NCBI RefSeq assembly: GCF_036271055.1
Contig: NZ_DATBBJ010000063.1
Location: forward strand, 62,001 to 126,000
DNA from: Scandinavium sp036271055
Lineage (GTDB): Bacteria; Pseudomonadota; Gammaproteobacteria; Enterobacterales; Enterobacteriaceae
Reading direction: 5' to 3'
DNA: 64,000 nucleotides
Shown: one piece after another, positions 35,779 through 44,677 of the stretch
How positions within the stretch are numbered: position 1 is the stretch's first letter
How the letters are laid out: each line of letters begins with the position of its first letter
The notes under the pieces: model-generated
What the model was told of the DNA's origin: nothing
What the model saw: only the letters and a program-made list of their open reading frames with translations
Database searches by the model: none
Program-made: the position numbers and the translations under genes

Positions 35779-36078
35779 AAAATCTGTGTGCTGAGTCAAT
35801 AAAATGAGCGTTTTCGCGCCATGAAGTGCGTGTTTTGACCGTTGTCAATCTGCTCGGGTAATCATTTATTTAACGAATGGGTTAACAATTTAGGGGTATT
35901 TGACGCGAACGCTCCAGGTATAGACTGAAATGTGTTGTAAACCGCGATAGGTGCGCCCTGGCGCTGGACAGTTAGGGCGGCGCTCCATACAATCGGATGC
36001 ATAGCGGTATGCTTATTTTCGTTAAGGCGTCGCCGGGGTTCCGGGACGAGATCAACGCCTTGCAAATTCAGGAGAGGT

Positions 36079-36324
36079 ATGACGATGTCATTAGAAGTAT
36101 TTGAGAAACTGGAATCTAAAGTTCAGCAGGCGATTGATACCATCACCCTGCTGCAGATGGAAATTGAAGAGCTGAAAGAGAAGAACAACGCGCTGTCGCA
36201 GGAAGTGCATAACGCACAGCACGGTCGTGAAGATCTTGAGCGCGAAAACAACCAACTGAAAGAACAGCAGCACGGCTGGCAGGAACGCCTGCAAGCGTTG
36301 CTGGGCCGTATGGAAGAAGTTTAA
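36079..36324 (+). CDS. zapB: Cell-division protein ZapB
   Basis: An 81-residue coiled coil, practically identical to E. coli ZapB (MTMSLEVFEKLESKVQQAID at the start, LQALLGRMEEV at the end). It binds ZapA and links the Z-ring to the MatP-bound terminus. GGAG is upstream of the ATG. The start could also be the third codon. In E. coli zapB is followed by rraA; here the next gene is wzc, a second breakpoint. Confidence 0.95.
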   Translation: MTMSLEVFEKLESKVQQAIDTITLLQMEIEELKEKNNALSQEVHNAQHGREDLERENNQLKEQQHGWQERLQALLGRMEEV

Positions 36325-36334
36325 CGCTTCCTCT

Positions 36335-36363
36335 CCCTTCCCCCTGACTGCTAAGGGGAAGGG
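36335..36363 (+). terminator. Inverted repeat after zapB
   Basis: Nine-base arms CCCTTCCCC and GGGGAAGGG around an 11-base loop, 11 bases after the zapB stop; no U-run follows. It may serve as a bidirectional end for zapB and the convergent wzc. Confidence 0.5.
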
Positions 36364-36405
36364 AATATTCATCGGTGTAAGCTCACACCACTCTTCGATA
36401 ATTTT

Positions 36406-38553
36406 TCAATTTTTCTCGTTGTACTTGTACGCATACGGACTGTGGCCGTAGCGGTAATAGCTGCTCGCTCGCTTTTGGATTCCATTCAGGATCCAGCCTT
36501 TTACCTCAATTCCGTTTTGCTCAAAGCGACGCATGCTGGTCATCACTTCTTTGACCGTGTTTTCCTCGAAGCGGGCAACCATCAAAACAGTATCGGCATG
36601 ACGACCCACGATAGTGGCATCGGTGACGGCCATGATCGGCGGTGTATCGATGATGACCAGGTCATAAAGCGGCGATATTTTTTCCAGTAACCTTTTGAAT
36701 TGATTGCTAATCAGGAGTTCTGCAGGGTTAGGAGGGATATGCCCGCGAGCGATGAAATCAATCCCCATTCCTGGAGGGGTCACTACCGCCTGTTCAAACG
36801 TCTTTTTCCCGCAGAGGATTTCAGCCAGGCCCGTCTTTTCCTCCAGGCCCAACAGACTGTGCAAATAGCCTTTACGCAGATCGGCATCAATTAGCAGGAC
36901 TTTTTTCTCCGTTTGTGCAAAGACGGCGGCCAGGTTGCTGCTGATAAAGGTTTTTCCTGAACCTGGGCTCGTGCCAGAGATCATTAACACATTATTTTTC
37001 GCCTGCATCATCGTGAAATAAAGACTGGTGCGCAGGCCGCGCAGAGACTCAATTGCCGGGTCAGCTGGGTTTTGTACAGCCAAAAGGACGTCGGATTCGT
37101 TTTGACGGCTTTTGTTGTTATGCTTACTTAACCACTCCGAATAGGGAATGCAGGCGTAGACGTCAACGCCTTTGTCTTCCAGGTCGTCCGGTGACACAAT
37201 TCCCTTATGCAGCGCGGCTTTCAGCAATACGCAAGTAATGGAAATAAATCCGCCAAACAGCAGGCCAATCATCACAATAAGCGCTTTTTTGGGTTTTATT
37301 GGCTTCGGTAACGTGACCGCATCATCAATGATTCGCACGTTGCCGATACTGCTGGATTTTGTGACGTTTAACTCCTGCTGGCGATTAAGGAGTTGTTGAT
37401 AGACTATTCGATTGGAATCAACATCGCGACTCATGCGCAACACTTCCTGCTGCGTTGACGGCATTGAACTGACCCGTTTAGTCAGCTTCGCCTTCTCGCC
37501 TTGCAATGTCTGGCGTTTTTCCATCAATGCCCGATAGGTCGGGTGGTCTTTTTTGTAGAGCTGTGACACTTCGGCTTCCCGGAAGGTCAATTCATTAAGC
37601 TGATTATCGACATTAACGATCTGCTCCAGGACGGACTTGGCTTCCATGTTTAGATCGACAGAATCTTTCTGCTTTCGATAGTCGTTGAGCTTCCCTTCGG
37701 CAGCGTCGAGTTCACTGCGAATTTTGGGCAATTGAGCGTTAAGAAACTCAAGGCTCTTCTCGTCTTGTGCCGCTTGACGGGCAATATTCTGCGCAAGATA
37801 GTGGTCACTGATACTGTTGAGTGTGTCGGTGATGAGTTGCGGGTTTTCTCCGGTCATCGTCAGGTTAAGCATACCAGTATCACGGCCCCGATCGGCCACG
37901 TTGAAGTTTTCCTGTAGATCTGCAATCGCCTTAAGGCGGGTTAACCAAGTGACGCTGAAACGGGCACCTGGCTCAGCATCAATTTGCGTGACGAGTATCG
38001 ATACGCCCTCTTTTTGCAGGCGTTCGCCGACGTGGGCCTTTAGCTCAAAGTCTTTTCCGGAAAGGCGATAGGTATCCTTTGACATTACCTCAAGAGTGGC
38101 GACCGCGTTGTCCGCGTTCCCGGTTGGTAATTGCAGCTCTGCTATTTTAACGTTACCCGGTTTTTCATCGGTCAGCTTTGCCATCAGGCTACCGATAACC
38201 GGGGTATAGCGGCGTTTGATTTTGATTTGCAGGCCCAGATCATCAATCGTTTTACCGAGGATCATCCTTGACTGGAGCAGTGTGATTTCAGGCGCCGACT
38301 GTGGTTGGCTATCCGGCAATATCTGGCTCAGATTATTCAGTAATGAGTTCGCTTGTTTTTGTTCTATCTCAATCAGCGCATTGGCCTGATAAACGGGGGT
38401 GACGGTGAAGGCATAGAACAGTGCTACAAGCGTAAAAAAAGCGCTAATGGCAATAATCAGTTTATAGTGATCAACTAGTTCACCAAGCAACTCCCCGAGA
38501 TTAATTTCCTCAGGGTTTTTCTGTGGGTAGTGTGCTGTATTTGTCGAAGACAT
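36406..38553 (-). CDS. wzc: Tyrosine autokinase Wzc/Etk (polysaccharide co-polymerase)
   Basis: Inner-membrane BY-kinase of 715 residues. Two membrane helices (about 31-50 and 422-448) enclose a large periplasmic Wzz-like domain with coiled coil. The cytoplasmic kinase has Walker A SPGSGKT (about 527-533), Walker A' VLLIDADLR and Walker B LVIIDTPP (about 629-636). The C-terminus carries a six-tyrosine cluster, the autophosphorylation sites. It works with Wza and the phosphatase Wzb in capsule or exopolysaccharide export. It is the last gene of a three-gene leftward operon. No transferase, flippase or polymerase gene is nearby. It may be the Etk of a group 4 system or a Wzc paralogue. Confidence 0.92.
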   Translation of the reverse strand: MSSTNTAHYPQKNPEEINLGELLGELVDHYKLIIAISAFFTLVALFYAFTVTPVYQANALIEIEQKQANSLLNNLSQILPDSQPQSAPEITLLQSRMILGKTIDDLGLQIKIKRRYTPVIGSLMAKLTDEKPGNVKIAELQLPTGNADNAVATLEVMSKDTYRLSGKDFELKAHVGERLQKEGVSILVTQIDAEPGARFSVTWLTRLKAIADLQENFNVADRGRDTGMLNLTMTGENPQLITDTLNSISDHYLAQNIARQAAQDEKSLEFLNAQLPKIRSELDAAEGKLNDYRKQKDSVDLNMEAKSVLEQIVNVDNQLNELTFREAEVSQLYKKDHPTYRALMEKRQTLQGEKAKLTKRVSSMPSTQQEVLRMSRDVDSNRIVYQQLLNRQQELNVTKSSSIGNVRIIDDAVTLPKPIKPKKALIVMIGLLFGGFISITCVLLKAALHKGIVSPDDLEDKGVDVYACIPYSEWLSKHNNKSRQNESDVLLAVQNPADPAIESLRGLRTSLYFTMMQAKNNVLMISGTSPGSGKTFISSNLAAVFAQTEKKVLLIDADLRKGYLHSLLGLEEKTGLAEILCGKKTFEQAVVTPPGMGIDFIARGHIPPNPAELLISNQFKRLLEKISPLYDLVIIDTPPIMAVTDATIVGRHADTVLMVARFEENTVKEVMTSMRRFEQNGIEVKGWILNGIQKRASSYYRYGHSPYAYKYNEKN

Positions 38554-38564
38554 CGAGTTGTGAC

Positions 38565-39005
38565 CTAAAATTTACCAACGAGTTTGCTGACCCATGCCTG
38601 GCATGCCCGATCGATAAGCTGATAAGCATGATCAAAGGCCTCATCGCTTTTATGCCAAGGGTCCGGAATTTCTATTTGATTGAACCAATGGCCGAGTAGC
38701 ATGGTTTTACTTCGCGCTTCAGGGGCGATATGAGTGATGTGCCTGACATGTTCTTTTTCCATCACCAGGATCAAGTCATAGGCCGCGCTGAGTGTAGGGG
38801 TAAACTGGCGGCCGCGATGTCCCTCAAGAGACACGCCAAATTTTTTTGCAATACGCAGCGCGTCCATGTCAGCGCTATGGTCGATCAGGGCGGCAGTGCC
38901 CGCGGAATCAATCTTTTTCTGCGGTAATCGACTTTGCAGGAACCGCTCACCCATTGGCGATCGGCAGATATTACCCGTGCAAACGATCAGAATAGTATTC
39001 AGCAT
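38565..39005 (-). CDS. wzb: Low-molecular-weight tyrosine phosphatase Wzb/Etp
   Basis: A 146-147-residue phosphatase with the P-loop VCTGNICRS (CX5R, near residue 9) and the general-acid DPW motif (about 115). It dephosphorylates the tyrosine cluster of Wzc and so resets polymer length control. Its ATG at 39,005 overlaps the wza stop by one base (TGATG), so translation is coupled; the longer frame beginning at 39,098 lies inside wza and is not used. It is followed after 11 bases by wzc. Confidence 0.92.
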   Translation of the reverse strand: MLNTILIVCTGNICRSPMGERFLQSRLPQKKIDSAGTAALIDHSADMDALRIAKKFGVSLEGHRGRQFTPTLSAAYDLILVMEKEHVRHITHIAPEARSKTMLLGHWFNQIEIPDPWHKSDEAFDHAYQLIDRACQAWVSKLVGKF

Positions 39006-40147
39006 CAGTGTGGCCATGTTCTGAAGTAACGGACGGCTTCTGTCATATCGTGAACGCCAGTAATCGTTGGGACTAATTGAGAAACCACACGATTCCATCT
39101 AACGAGTGGAGCCGTCGTGACATAGACAATATCGTAGGGTTGCAGCTGGAATTCGGTGCTCAATACCATGGCGGAGGCGTCTTTCGCATCCAACTGGTAA
39201 ATATTTGCGAGGTCGCCGTTCTCCGCTTTAGTATTATTCTGGCGAATGACAAATATCCCCGAGGCATCCGCCATTCCTTCGTTAATGCCTTCGGCATTGC
39301 CTATTGCTTCCGCAAGCGTCATGCCGCTGCGATCCATTTTTAGCGTCCTCTGTTTGGTCACTTCACCCATAACGAAAACTTTCAGATCGTCGTTACGTGG
39401 CACGAAAAGAATATCCCCTGGGTAAAGCAGGTGGTTTTGCGTGAGATCGCCACGCTGCATCAGTTCATAAAGCGAAACAGGGATGTCGGTGCCGTTGTGC
39501 GTAAGCACCACGTTGCGCCAGTCGGCATCGGCCGTTAAACCGCCCGCCGCGTTAATGGCATCCATCACGGTAAGGGGAACGTTGGTGATGGCCTGCTGGC
39601 CTGATTTAGCGACTTCACCGGTGACATAGGCTTTCTGCGAACGGAACGAGGCTACGCTCACATCGACCTGTGGGCTTTCGATAACGCTGTCCAGACCACG
39701 AGTGACCTGATTACGAATTTCCTCCAGTGATTGACCTGCGACCTGCAATTTGCCGATGTAAGGATAGAAAATCGTACCGTCAGATTTTACCCAATTGCCC
39801 GTGTCGCTTCCGCTGCGGTATTGCCCCGCCGGGGTTGTCAGCTCAGGGTGATCCCAGACGGTCACCATTAAGACATCGCCGACTCCTACCTGGTATTCAT
39901 AGCGTTTGAGGAGAGCTTCAAGTTCAGGATTTTGACGTGATGTGACTGGTGCCTGACGCAATTGTTCTACGAGCTGCGGCGTTAAAGGGTAAACGCTGAT
40001 CCGTTTATCCAGATCGAAATGGCTGTCCGCCGTTTCCACCTTTTTTTTCTGGGAGAGACTGAGACCCTGACCGGGAATAATCGTGCAGCCCGCCAGCACC
40101 GTGGAAAGAAATGCTATTACGGGAAATATAAAATAGACTTTTTTCAT
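39005..40147 (-). CDS. wza: Outer-membrane polysaccharide export lipoprotein Wza/GfcE
   Basis: A 380-residue lipoprotein (signal peptide with lipobox LAGC at residues 18-21) of the polysaccharide export family. It holds the Poly_export domain starting YEYQVGVGDVLMVTVWDHPEL and two SLBB-type repeats (AYVTGEVAKSGQ; VFVMGEVTKQRT). Eight copies form the translocon through the outer membrane, in line with Wzc. It is the first gene of wza-wzb-wzc and is preceded by a 600-base non-coding leader. The set lies between zapB and sbp, where no such genes stand in E. coli. Confidence 0.92.
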   Translation of the reverse strand: MKKVYFIFPVIAFLSTVLAGCTIIPGQGLSLSQKKKVETADSHFDLDKRISVYPLTPQLVEQLRQAPVTSRQNPELEALLKRYEYQVGVGDVLMVTVWDHPELTTPAGQYRSGSDTGNWVKSDGTIFYPYIGKLQVAGQSLEEIRNQVTRGLDSVIESPQVDVSVASFRSQKAYVTGEVAKSGQQAITNVPLTVMDAINAAGGLTADADWRNVVLTHNGTDIPVSLYELMQRGDLTQNHLLYPGDILFVPRNDDLKVFVMGEVTKQRTLKMDRSGMTLAEAIGNAEGINEGMADASGIFVIRQNNTKAENGDLANIYQLDAKDASAMVLSTEFQLQPYDIVYVTTAPLVRWNRVVSQLVPTITGVHDMTEAVRYFRTWPH

Positions 40148-40770
40148 GATGTTCTATCGTTAATAGTGTATGCGCGCTTTCACGGCAGGCTTTTTTACGC
40201 ATTGAAATTCATAAAAAAAGACTGATGATCGCCGTCCATGGTTTTAATACGAAGAGTCACCACCCTACCAGTAGCCACTGCCACAGTAAGAGGGTATTTT
40301 TTGGTTTTTTAGACTCCGAGAGTACTATTGATGTTATCAATTTTTAAATGTCTGGTATTTAATCTTTGTGGTCTATTTTTGGATTATATATTTAACCTAT
40401 TAATTTACATGAAAATTATAGTTGTTGCATTAATGTGCAACGACATCTCTATTCTCAGAGTCGGAAGATTATCTTTATTTAGGTGTTCATGAGATGAATT
40501 GAATAATCAAGATGAATAGTGTGTATATTTAGATGGTGTGCATTTCTTTTCTTTAGAGATCAGTAGGAATACCCACCATGGTAATAATGTCCATATTGTT
40601 GATAGGCTGCGTGGAGCCCATCATGGAATGAGAAAATGATTAGAATAAAAAGGGTAATGGCGCTTCTGCCTTATCACGTAAAGTTATAGCCAATCTTTTT
40701 TTATTCTTTAATCATCGGTTCTGTTTCTGGCAGGCTACGCTCAACAACACATCAATTAAGAGAGCGGTCG
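40148..40770. promoter_or_regulatory. Long leader of wza and promoter region of sbp
   Basis: About 620 AT-rich bases without a recognisable gene. The left two thirds should hold the promoter and leader of the leftward wza operon, including the ops-like element at 40,258-40,270. The right end holds the sbp promoter, probably CysB-dependent as in E. coli. Long leaders are usual for RfaH-controlled polysaccharide operons. The pfkA-side of sbp that is found here in E. coli is missing. Confidence 0.6.
40258..40270 (-). promoter_or_regulatory. ops/JUMPstart-like element
   Basis: On the minus strand the sequence TGGTAGGGTGGTG, about 110 bases before the wza ATG, resembles the RfaH-recruiting ops element GGCGGTAGCGTG in its core (GGTAG.GTG). 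It is preceded by CTACTGG and GCAGTGG, somewhat like JUMPstart. Similarity is partial; the call is inference. Confidence 0.35.
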
Positions 40771-41760
40771 ATGAACAAGTTAGGCTTGGGGTTAACGCTT
40801 TTGCTGGCTTCCGCTGGCGTTCTGGCAAAAGACATTCAGCTACTGAACGTATCGTACGATCCAACACGCGAGCTGTACGATAACTACAACAAAGCATTCA
40901 GCGCTTACTGGAAACAGCAAACGGGCGATAACGTGGTGATTCGCCAGTCACATGGCGGCTCCGGTAAACAAGCAACGTCGGTGATTAACGGTATCGAAGC
41001 CGATGTGGTCACCCTGGCGCTGGCTTATGATGTGGATGCTATTGCCGAGCGTGGTCGCATTGATAAAAACTGGATTAAACGCCTGCCCGATAACTCCGCA
41101 CCTTACACCTCGACCATCGTGTTCCTGGTGCGCAAAGGCAACCCGAAAAAAATCCACGACTGGAACGATTTGGTAAAACCTGGTTTATCGGTGATCACGC
41201 CGAACCCGAAAAGCTCCGGCGGAGCGCGTTGGAACTATCTGGCAGCCTGGGGTTATGCCCTGCATCACAACAACGGCGATCAGGCAAAAGCACAGGACTT
41301 CGTGAAGGCGTTGTATAAAAACGTGGAAGTGCTGGATTCCGGCGCGCGCGGCTCCACCAATACCTTTGTTGAGCGTGGCATTGGCGATGTGCTGATTGCC
41401 TGGGAAAACGAAGCGCTGTTGGCGACGAACGAACTGGGTAAAGACAAATTCGAGATCGTTACGCCGAGCGAGTCGATTCTGGCAGAACCGACCGTTTCTG
41501 TGGTCGACAAAGTTGTCGACAAGAAAGGCACCCGTTCGGTTGCAGAAGCCTATCTTAAGTATCTCTACACCCCGCAAGGTCAGGATATTGTGGCGAAGAA
41601 CTACTATCGTCCTCGCGACCCGGCGGTAGCGAAAAAATACGAAAGCGAATTCCCGAAACTGAAGCTGTTTACCATCGATCAGGAATTTGGCGGCTGGACG
41701 AAAGCGCAGAAAGAGCACTTCTCCAACGGCGGGACGTTTGACCAGATTAGTCAGCGATAA
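40771..41760 (+). CDS. sbp: Sulfate-binding periplasmic protein Sbp
   Basis: Binding protein of 329 residues; signal peptide MNKLGLGLTLLLASAGVLA. The mature part starts KDIQLLNVSYDPTRELYDNYN, with the SHGGSGKQ sulfate-contact loop. It delivers sulfate or thiosulfate to the CysTWA transporter. The gene is monocistronic with a terminator behind it. In E. coli it lies between pfkA and cdh; cdh still follows here but pfkA is gone from its left. Confidence 0.95.
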   Translation: MNKLGLGLTLLLASAGVLAKDIQLLNVSYDPTRELYDNYNKAFSAYWKQQTGDNVVIRQSHGGSGKQATSVINGIEADVVTLALAYDVDAIAERGRIDKNWIKRLPDNSAPYTSTIVFLVRKGNPKKIHDWNDLVKPGLSVITPNPKSSGGARWNYLAAWGYALHHNNGDQAKAQDFVKALYKNVEVLDSGARGSTNTFVERGIGDVLIAWENEALLATNELGKDKFEIVTPSESILAEPTVSVVDKVVDKKGTRSVAEAYLKYLYTPQGQDIVAKNYYRPRDPAVAKKYESEFPKLKLFTIDQEFGGWTKAQKEHFSNGGTFDQISQR

Positions 41761-41775
41761 CGGCGTTAACAGTGA

Positions 41776-41798
41776 CGGCCCTGCGGGGCCGTTTTTCT
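41776..41798 (+). terminator. Terminator of sbp
   Basis: Stem CGGCCC-TGC-GGGGCCG type hairpin followed by TTTTTCTTT, 16 bases after the sbp stop. Confidence 0.8.
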
Positions 41799-41853
41799 TT
41801 GGTCATGATTTTGCGCTACCCTTTCGCTTCTGAGCTTTCACAGGGACCGAAAA

Positions 41854-42609
41854 ATGAAGCGTATCAAATATGTGATTCTGGCAGTGATTGTCGTGGTCGC
41901 CGGGGCAGCCGCTGGTGGCTGGTACTGGCTACATTCCGGTAATCCCGATGCTTTACGCCATTTTGTTATCGATAAGTGCGTCCCCAACCAGCAACAGCAT
42001 CAGTCGCCTGCGCCTTGCACCACGGTGAATCTGAAAGGCGGCTATGTGTTGTTTAAGGACCGCAATGGGCCGCTGCAATACCTGCTGATGCCGACTTATC
42101 GAATCAACGGGACTGAAAGCCCCTTGCTGTTGAATGCGCAAACCCCCAATTTCTTCTGGCAAGCGTGGCAGAACCGCCAACTGATGAGCAAACTCCACGG
42201 TTCGCCTGTGCCGGATTCAGCGGTATCGCTGACCATCAATTCGCGCACCGGGCGCACGCAAAACCATTTCCACATCCACATCTCCTGCCTCCGCCCAGAT
42301 GTGCGCCAGCGGCTCAACGCCAGCATGGCGTCGATCAGCAGCCGCTGGCTACCGTTGCCGGATGGATTGCGCAATCATCAATATCTTGCGCGTCGTGTCA
42401 CGGAGAGTGAGCTTGTGCAGAAAAGTCCGTTCATGATGTTGGCAGAAGAAGTGCCGGAGGCGCGCGACCATATGGGGCGTTTTGCGTTGGCTATGGTGCA
42501 ACAAAGTGATGGGACGTTTGTCTTGCTGGCAACGGAGCGCGATCTGCTGACGCTTAACCGCGCATCTGCGGAAGAGATTCAGGATCATCGTTGCGAAATT
42601 CTGCAATAA
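41854..42609 (+). CDS. cdh: CDP-diacylglycerol pyrophosphatase
   Basis: A 251-residue membrane-anchored enzyme (N-terminal helix YVILAVIVVVAGAAAGGWYWL) that hydrolyses CDP-diacylglycerol to phosphatidate and CMP. The HIT-like motif NHFHIHISCLRP (about 129-140) contains the catalytic histidines. Start supported by CAGGGA. It is convergent with tpiA, as in E. coli. Confidence 0.92.
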   Translation: MKRIKYVILAVIVVVAGAAAGGWYWLHSGNPDALRHFVIDKCVPNQQQHQSPAPCTTVNLKGGYVLFKDRNGPLQYLLMPTYRINGTESPLLLNAQTPNFFWQAWQNRQLMSKLHGSPVPDSAVSLTINSRTGRTQNHFHIHISCLRPDVRQRLNASMASISSRWLPLPDGLRNHQYLARRVTESELVQKSPFMMLAEEVPEARDHMGRFALAMVQQSDGTFVLLATERDLLTLNRASAEEIQDHRCEILQ

Positions 42610-42640
42610 AAAACCCGGAGGCGTGATGCCGACCGGGTCT
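42607..42640 (-). terminator. Terminator between tpiA and cdh
   Basis: Hairpin ACCCGG/CCGGGT with T6 tract on the minus strand, directly after tpiA; the loop side also lies after the cdh stop, so it may work for both convergent genes. Confidence 0.75.
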
Positions 42641-42665
42641 AAATGCTGTCGTGCTAAAACGGCGA

Positions 42666-43433
42666 TTAAGCCTGTTTTGCCGCTTCTGCTGCTTTAACGA
42701 TCACCGCGAAAGCGTCAGCTTTCAGGGAAGCACCGCCAACCAGCGCACCGTCGATGTCAGGCTGGGTGAACAGTTCAGCCGCGTTAGCTGCGTTTACGGA
42801 ACCGCCGTACTGAATGATGACTTGCTCAGCCACTTTCGCGTCTGCTTTAGCAATGTGATCACGAATGAATTTGTGAACCGCCTGAGCCTGCGCTGGGGTG
42901 GCAGATTTGCCAGTACCGATAGCCCATACTGGTTCGTAAGCGATTACCACGCCTTCGAATGCCGCTGCACCCTGAGTTTTCAGAACTGCATCAATCTGAC
43001 GTGCGCAAACTTCTTCGGTTTTGCCCGCTTCGTTTTCTGCTTCGGTTTCACCGATGCACAGAACCGGAATCAGACCTTGCTCTTTCAGCACGGCGAATTT
43101 CTTGGCGATCAGTTCGTCAGATTCTTTGTGGTAAGTACGACGCTCTGAGTGACCGATGATGATGTATTTCGCACCGATATCTTTCAGCATTTCCGCAGAG
43201 GTTTCACCAGTGAATGCGCCAGACAGGTTCAGGTCAACGTTCTGTGCACCCAGCTCGATGTGGCTGCCGCCAGCGGCGCGAATAGCCAGGTCGATGTACA
43301 TTTCCGGTGGCGCGATAGCAACGCCACAACCGGTCACACCGGCCAGCTCTTTACGCAGGTTAGCAACCAGCTCGTTTACCATGTGGCGGCTGCCGTTCAG
43401 TTTCCAGTTACCCATCACTAAAGGATGTCGCAT
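42666..43433 (-). CDS. tpiA: Triosephosphate isomerase
   Basis: Glycolytic (beta/alpha)8 enzyme of 255 residues interconverting dihydroxyacetone phosphate and glyceraldehyde 3-phosphate. Catalytic residues are visible: Lys12 and Asn10 in MGNWKLNG, His in GHSERR (about 95) and Glu in AYEPVWAIGTGKSA (about 167), the latter also holding the mobile loop. Preceded by GGAGAATT. Same neighbours as in E. coli (cdh, yiiQ). Confidence 0.96.
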   Translation of the reverse strand: MRHPLVMGNWKLNGSRHMVNELVANLRKELAGVTGCGVAIAPPEMYIDLAIRAAGGSHIELGAQNVDLNLSGAFTGETSAEMLKDIGAKYIIIGHSERRTYHKESDELIAKKFAVLKEQGLIPVLCIGETEAENEAGKTEEVCARQIDAVLKTQGAAAFEGVVIAYEPVWAIGTGKSATPAQAQAVHKFIRDHIAKADAKVAEQVIIQYGGSVNAANAAELFTQPDIDGALVGGASLKADAFAVIVKAAEAAKQA

Positions 43434-43542
43434 TTGAATTCTCCACGCTAAGAAAGCGAATTAAGGAAGATGGCCGCCCTTCAGGGCAGCATGGTCTGTG
43501 AAACAGTATAGAGATACAGCGCTGGAAAGGCTTTGCTTTTTG

Positions 43543-44142
43543 TCATTTATTGTTGCTTTCAAGCGTCTCAGATAGCGCCAGCTTAATCGGTTCAACAGCG
43601 AAGGTCAGGCCCTTTTCGCCGTTATCTGCCACCACATACGAAAGAGCACCTTCTCTGGTGGAGTAGTAGCGTTTGTTCTTTCCGGCGGCGAGAAGCTTTT
43701 GCAGTTTTTGCAGGCTTTGTGCTTTGGTGATGGCTGGTGTGAAGACGCGTAAAACCGCGCTCATATACTCCAGCGCTTTGGCTTTGGCGGCCTTTTGTTC
43801 CGGCCCCTGAATCGGCAGCCAGGTTATCTGCATCGATTTAATCTTTAGTGTTCCACGCTCAAGTGCCGTGGAAGCGTAAAGATTTTCATTAATTTTACTG
43901 GCTGCGCGGGTGAGCGTGAGCTGGTCGCGGCTGGTGGTGATGGAGCGGAATTCGTTCAGCGGCAGCGTCGGATTGTCGGCGTTAAACTTCTCGCGAAACT
44001 GACTGATAGAGAGATCAAACGTGGGTGAACCCGAGAGCAAATAAGGCGCGGTCGTGGTTTCGCCTGTTTCAGCCGACAGCGCGCTCGGGCCGACAGCAAG
44101 CGTTGTCAGCCCAATAAAACACAAAGTCAGCCATTTCATCAT
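43543..44142 (-). CDS. yiiQ: DUF1454 exported protein YiiQ
   Basis: A 199-residue exported protein, exactly the length of E. coli YiiQ. The signal peptide (MMKWLTLCFIGLTTLAVGPSALSA) is followed by the family pattern TTAPYLLSGSPTFDLSISQFRE (given in part). The function is unknown. The ATG at 44,142 has AGGTG six bases upstream; three upstream codons are excluded. It lies upstream of tpiA in the same direction and divergent from yiiR. Confidence 0.9.
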   Translation of the reverse strand: MMKWLTLCFIGLTTLAVGPSALSAETGETTTAPYLLSGSPTFDLSISQFREKFNADNPTLPLNEFRSITTSRDQLTLTRAASKINENLYASTALERGTLKIKSMQITWLPIQGPEQKAAKAKALEYMSAVLRVFTPAITKAQSLQKLQKLLAAGKNKRYYSTREGALSYVVADNGEKGLTFAVEPIKLALSETLESNNK

Positions 44143-44257
44143 ATCCAGCACCTAAAATTATTTTCTGAGGACGATTAAAACGGTAAACCGCCCCGCTTGT
44201 CAAAAAGAGACCACTTCAGGGTAAACTACGCACCATGACAATGATAAGGAATTTCCT

Positions 44258-44677
44258 ATGACCCTGCAGCAGTGGTTGTTCTCAATTAAAGGGCGTATTG
44301 GACGCCGTGACTTTTGGATCTGGATGGGCATTTGGCTACTGGCGATGATTGTCCTGTTTACCCTCGCGGGCAGCGACTGGCTGAGTCTGCAAACCGCCGC
44401 ATTTGCACTGGTGTGCCTGTTGTGGCCGACTGCCGCCGTGACGGTAAAACGTCTGCACGACCGTGGTAAATCAGGCATCTGGGCGTTATTGATGATTCTG
44501 GCGTGGATGCTATTGGCCGGGAACTGGGCCATTCTGCCGGGTATCTGGCAGTGGGGTGTGGGCCGGTTTATCCCGACCCTGATTATCGTCATGATGCTGA
44601 TTGATCTGGGCGCATTCGTTGGCACTCAGGGTGAAAACAAATACGGCAAAGATACCCTGGATGTGAAATACCGCTGA
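44258..44677 (+). CDS. yiiR: DUF805 membrane protein YiiR
   Basis: A 139-residue inner-membrane protein with four hydrophobic helices and the DUF805 start motif SIKGRIGRRDFWIW; the typical KRLHDRGKSGIWALL motif follows at about residue 63. The function is unknown. The stop codon abuts the end of the convergent fpr gene, as in E. coli. Confidence 0.9.
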   Translation: MTLQQWLFSIKGRIGRRDFWIWMGIWLLAMIVLFTLAGSDWLSLQTAAFALVCLLWPTAAVTVKRLHDRGKSGIWALLMILAWMLLAGNWAILPGIWQWGVGRFIPTLIIVMMLIDLGAFVGTQGENKYGKDTLDVKYR

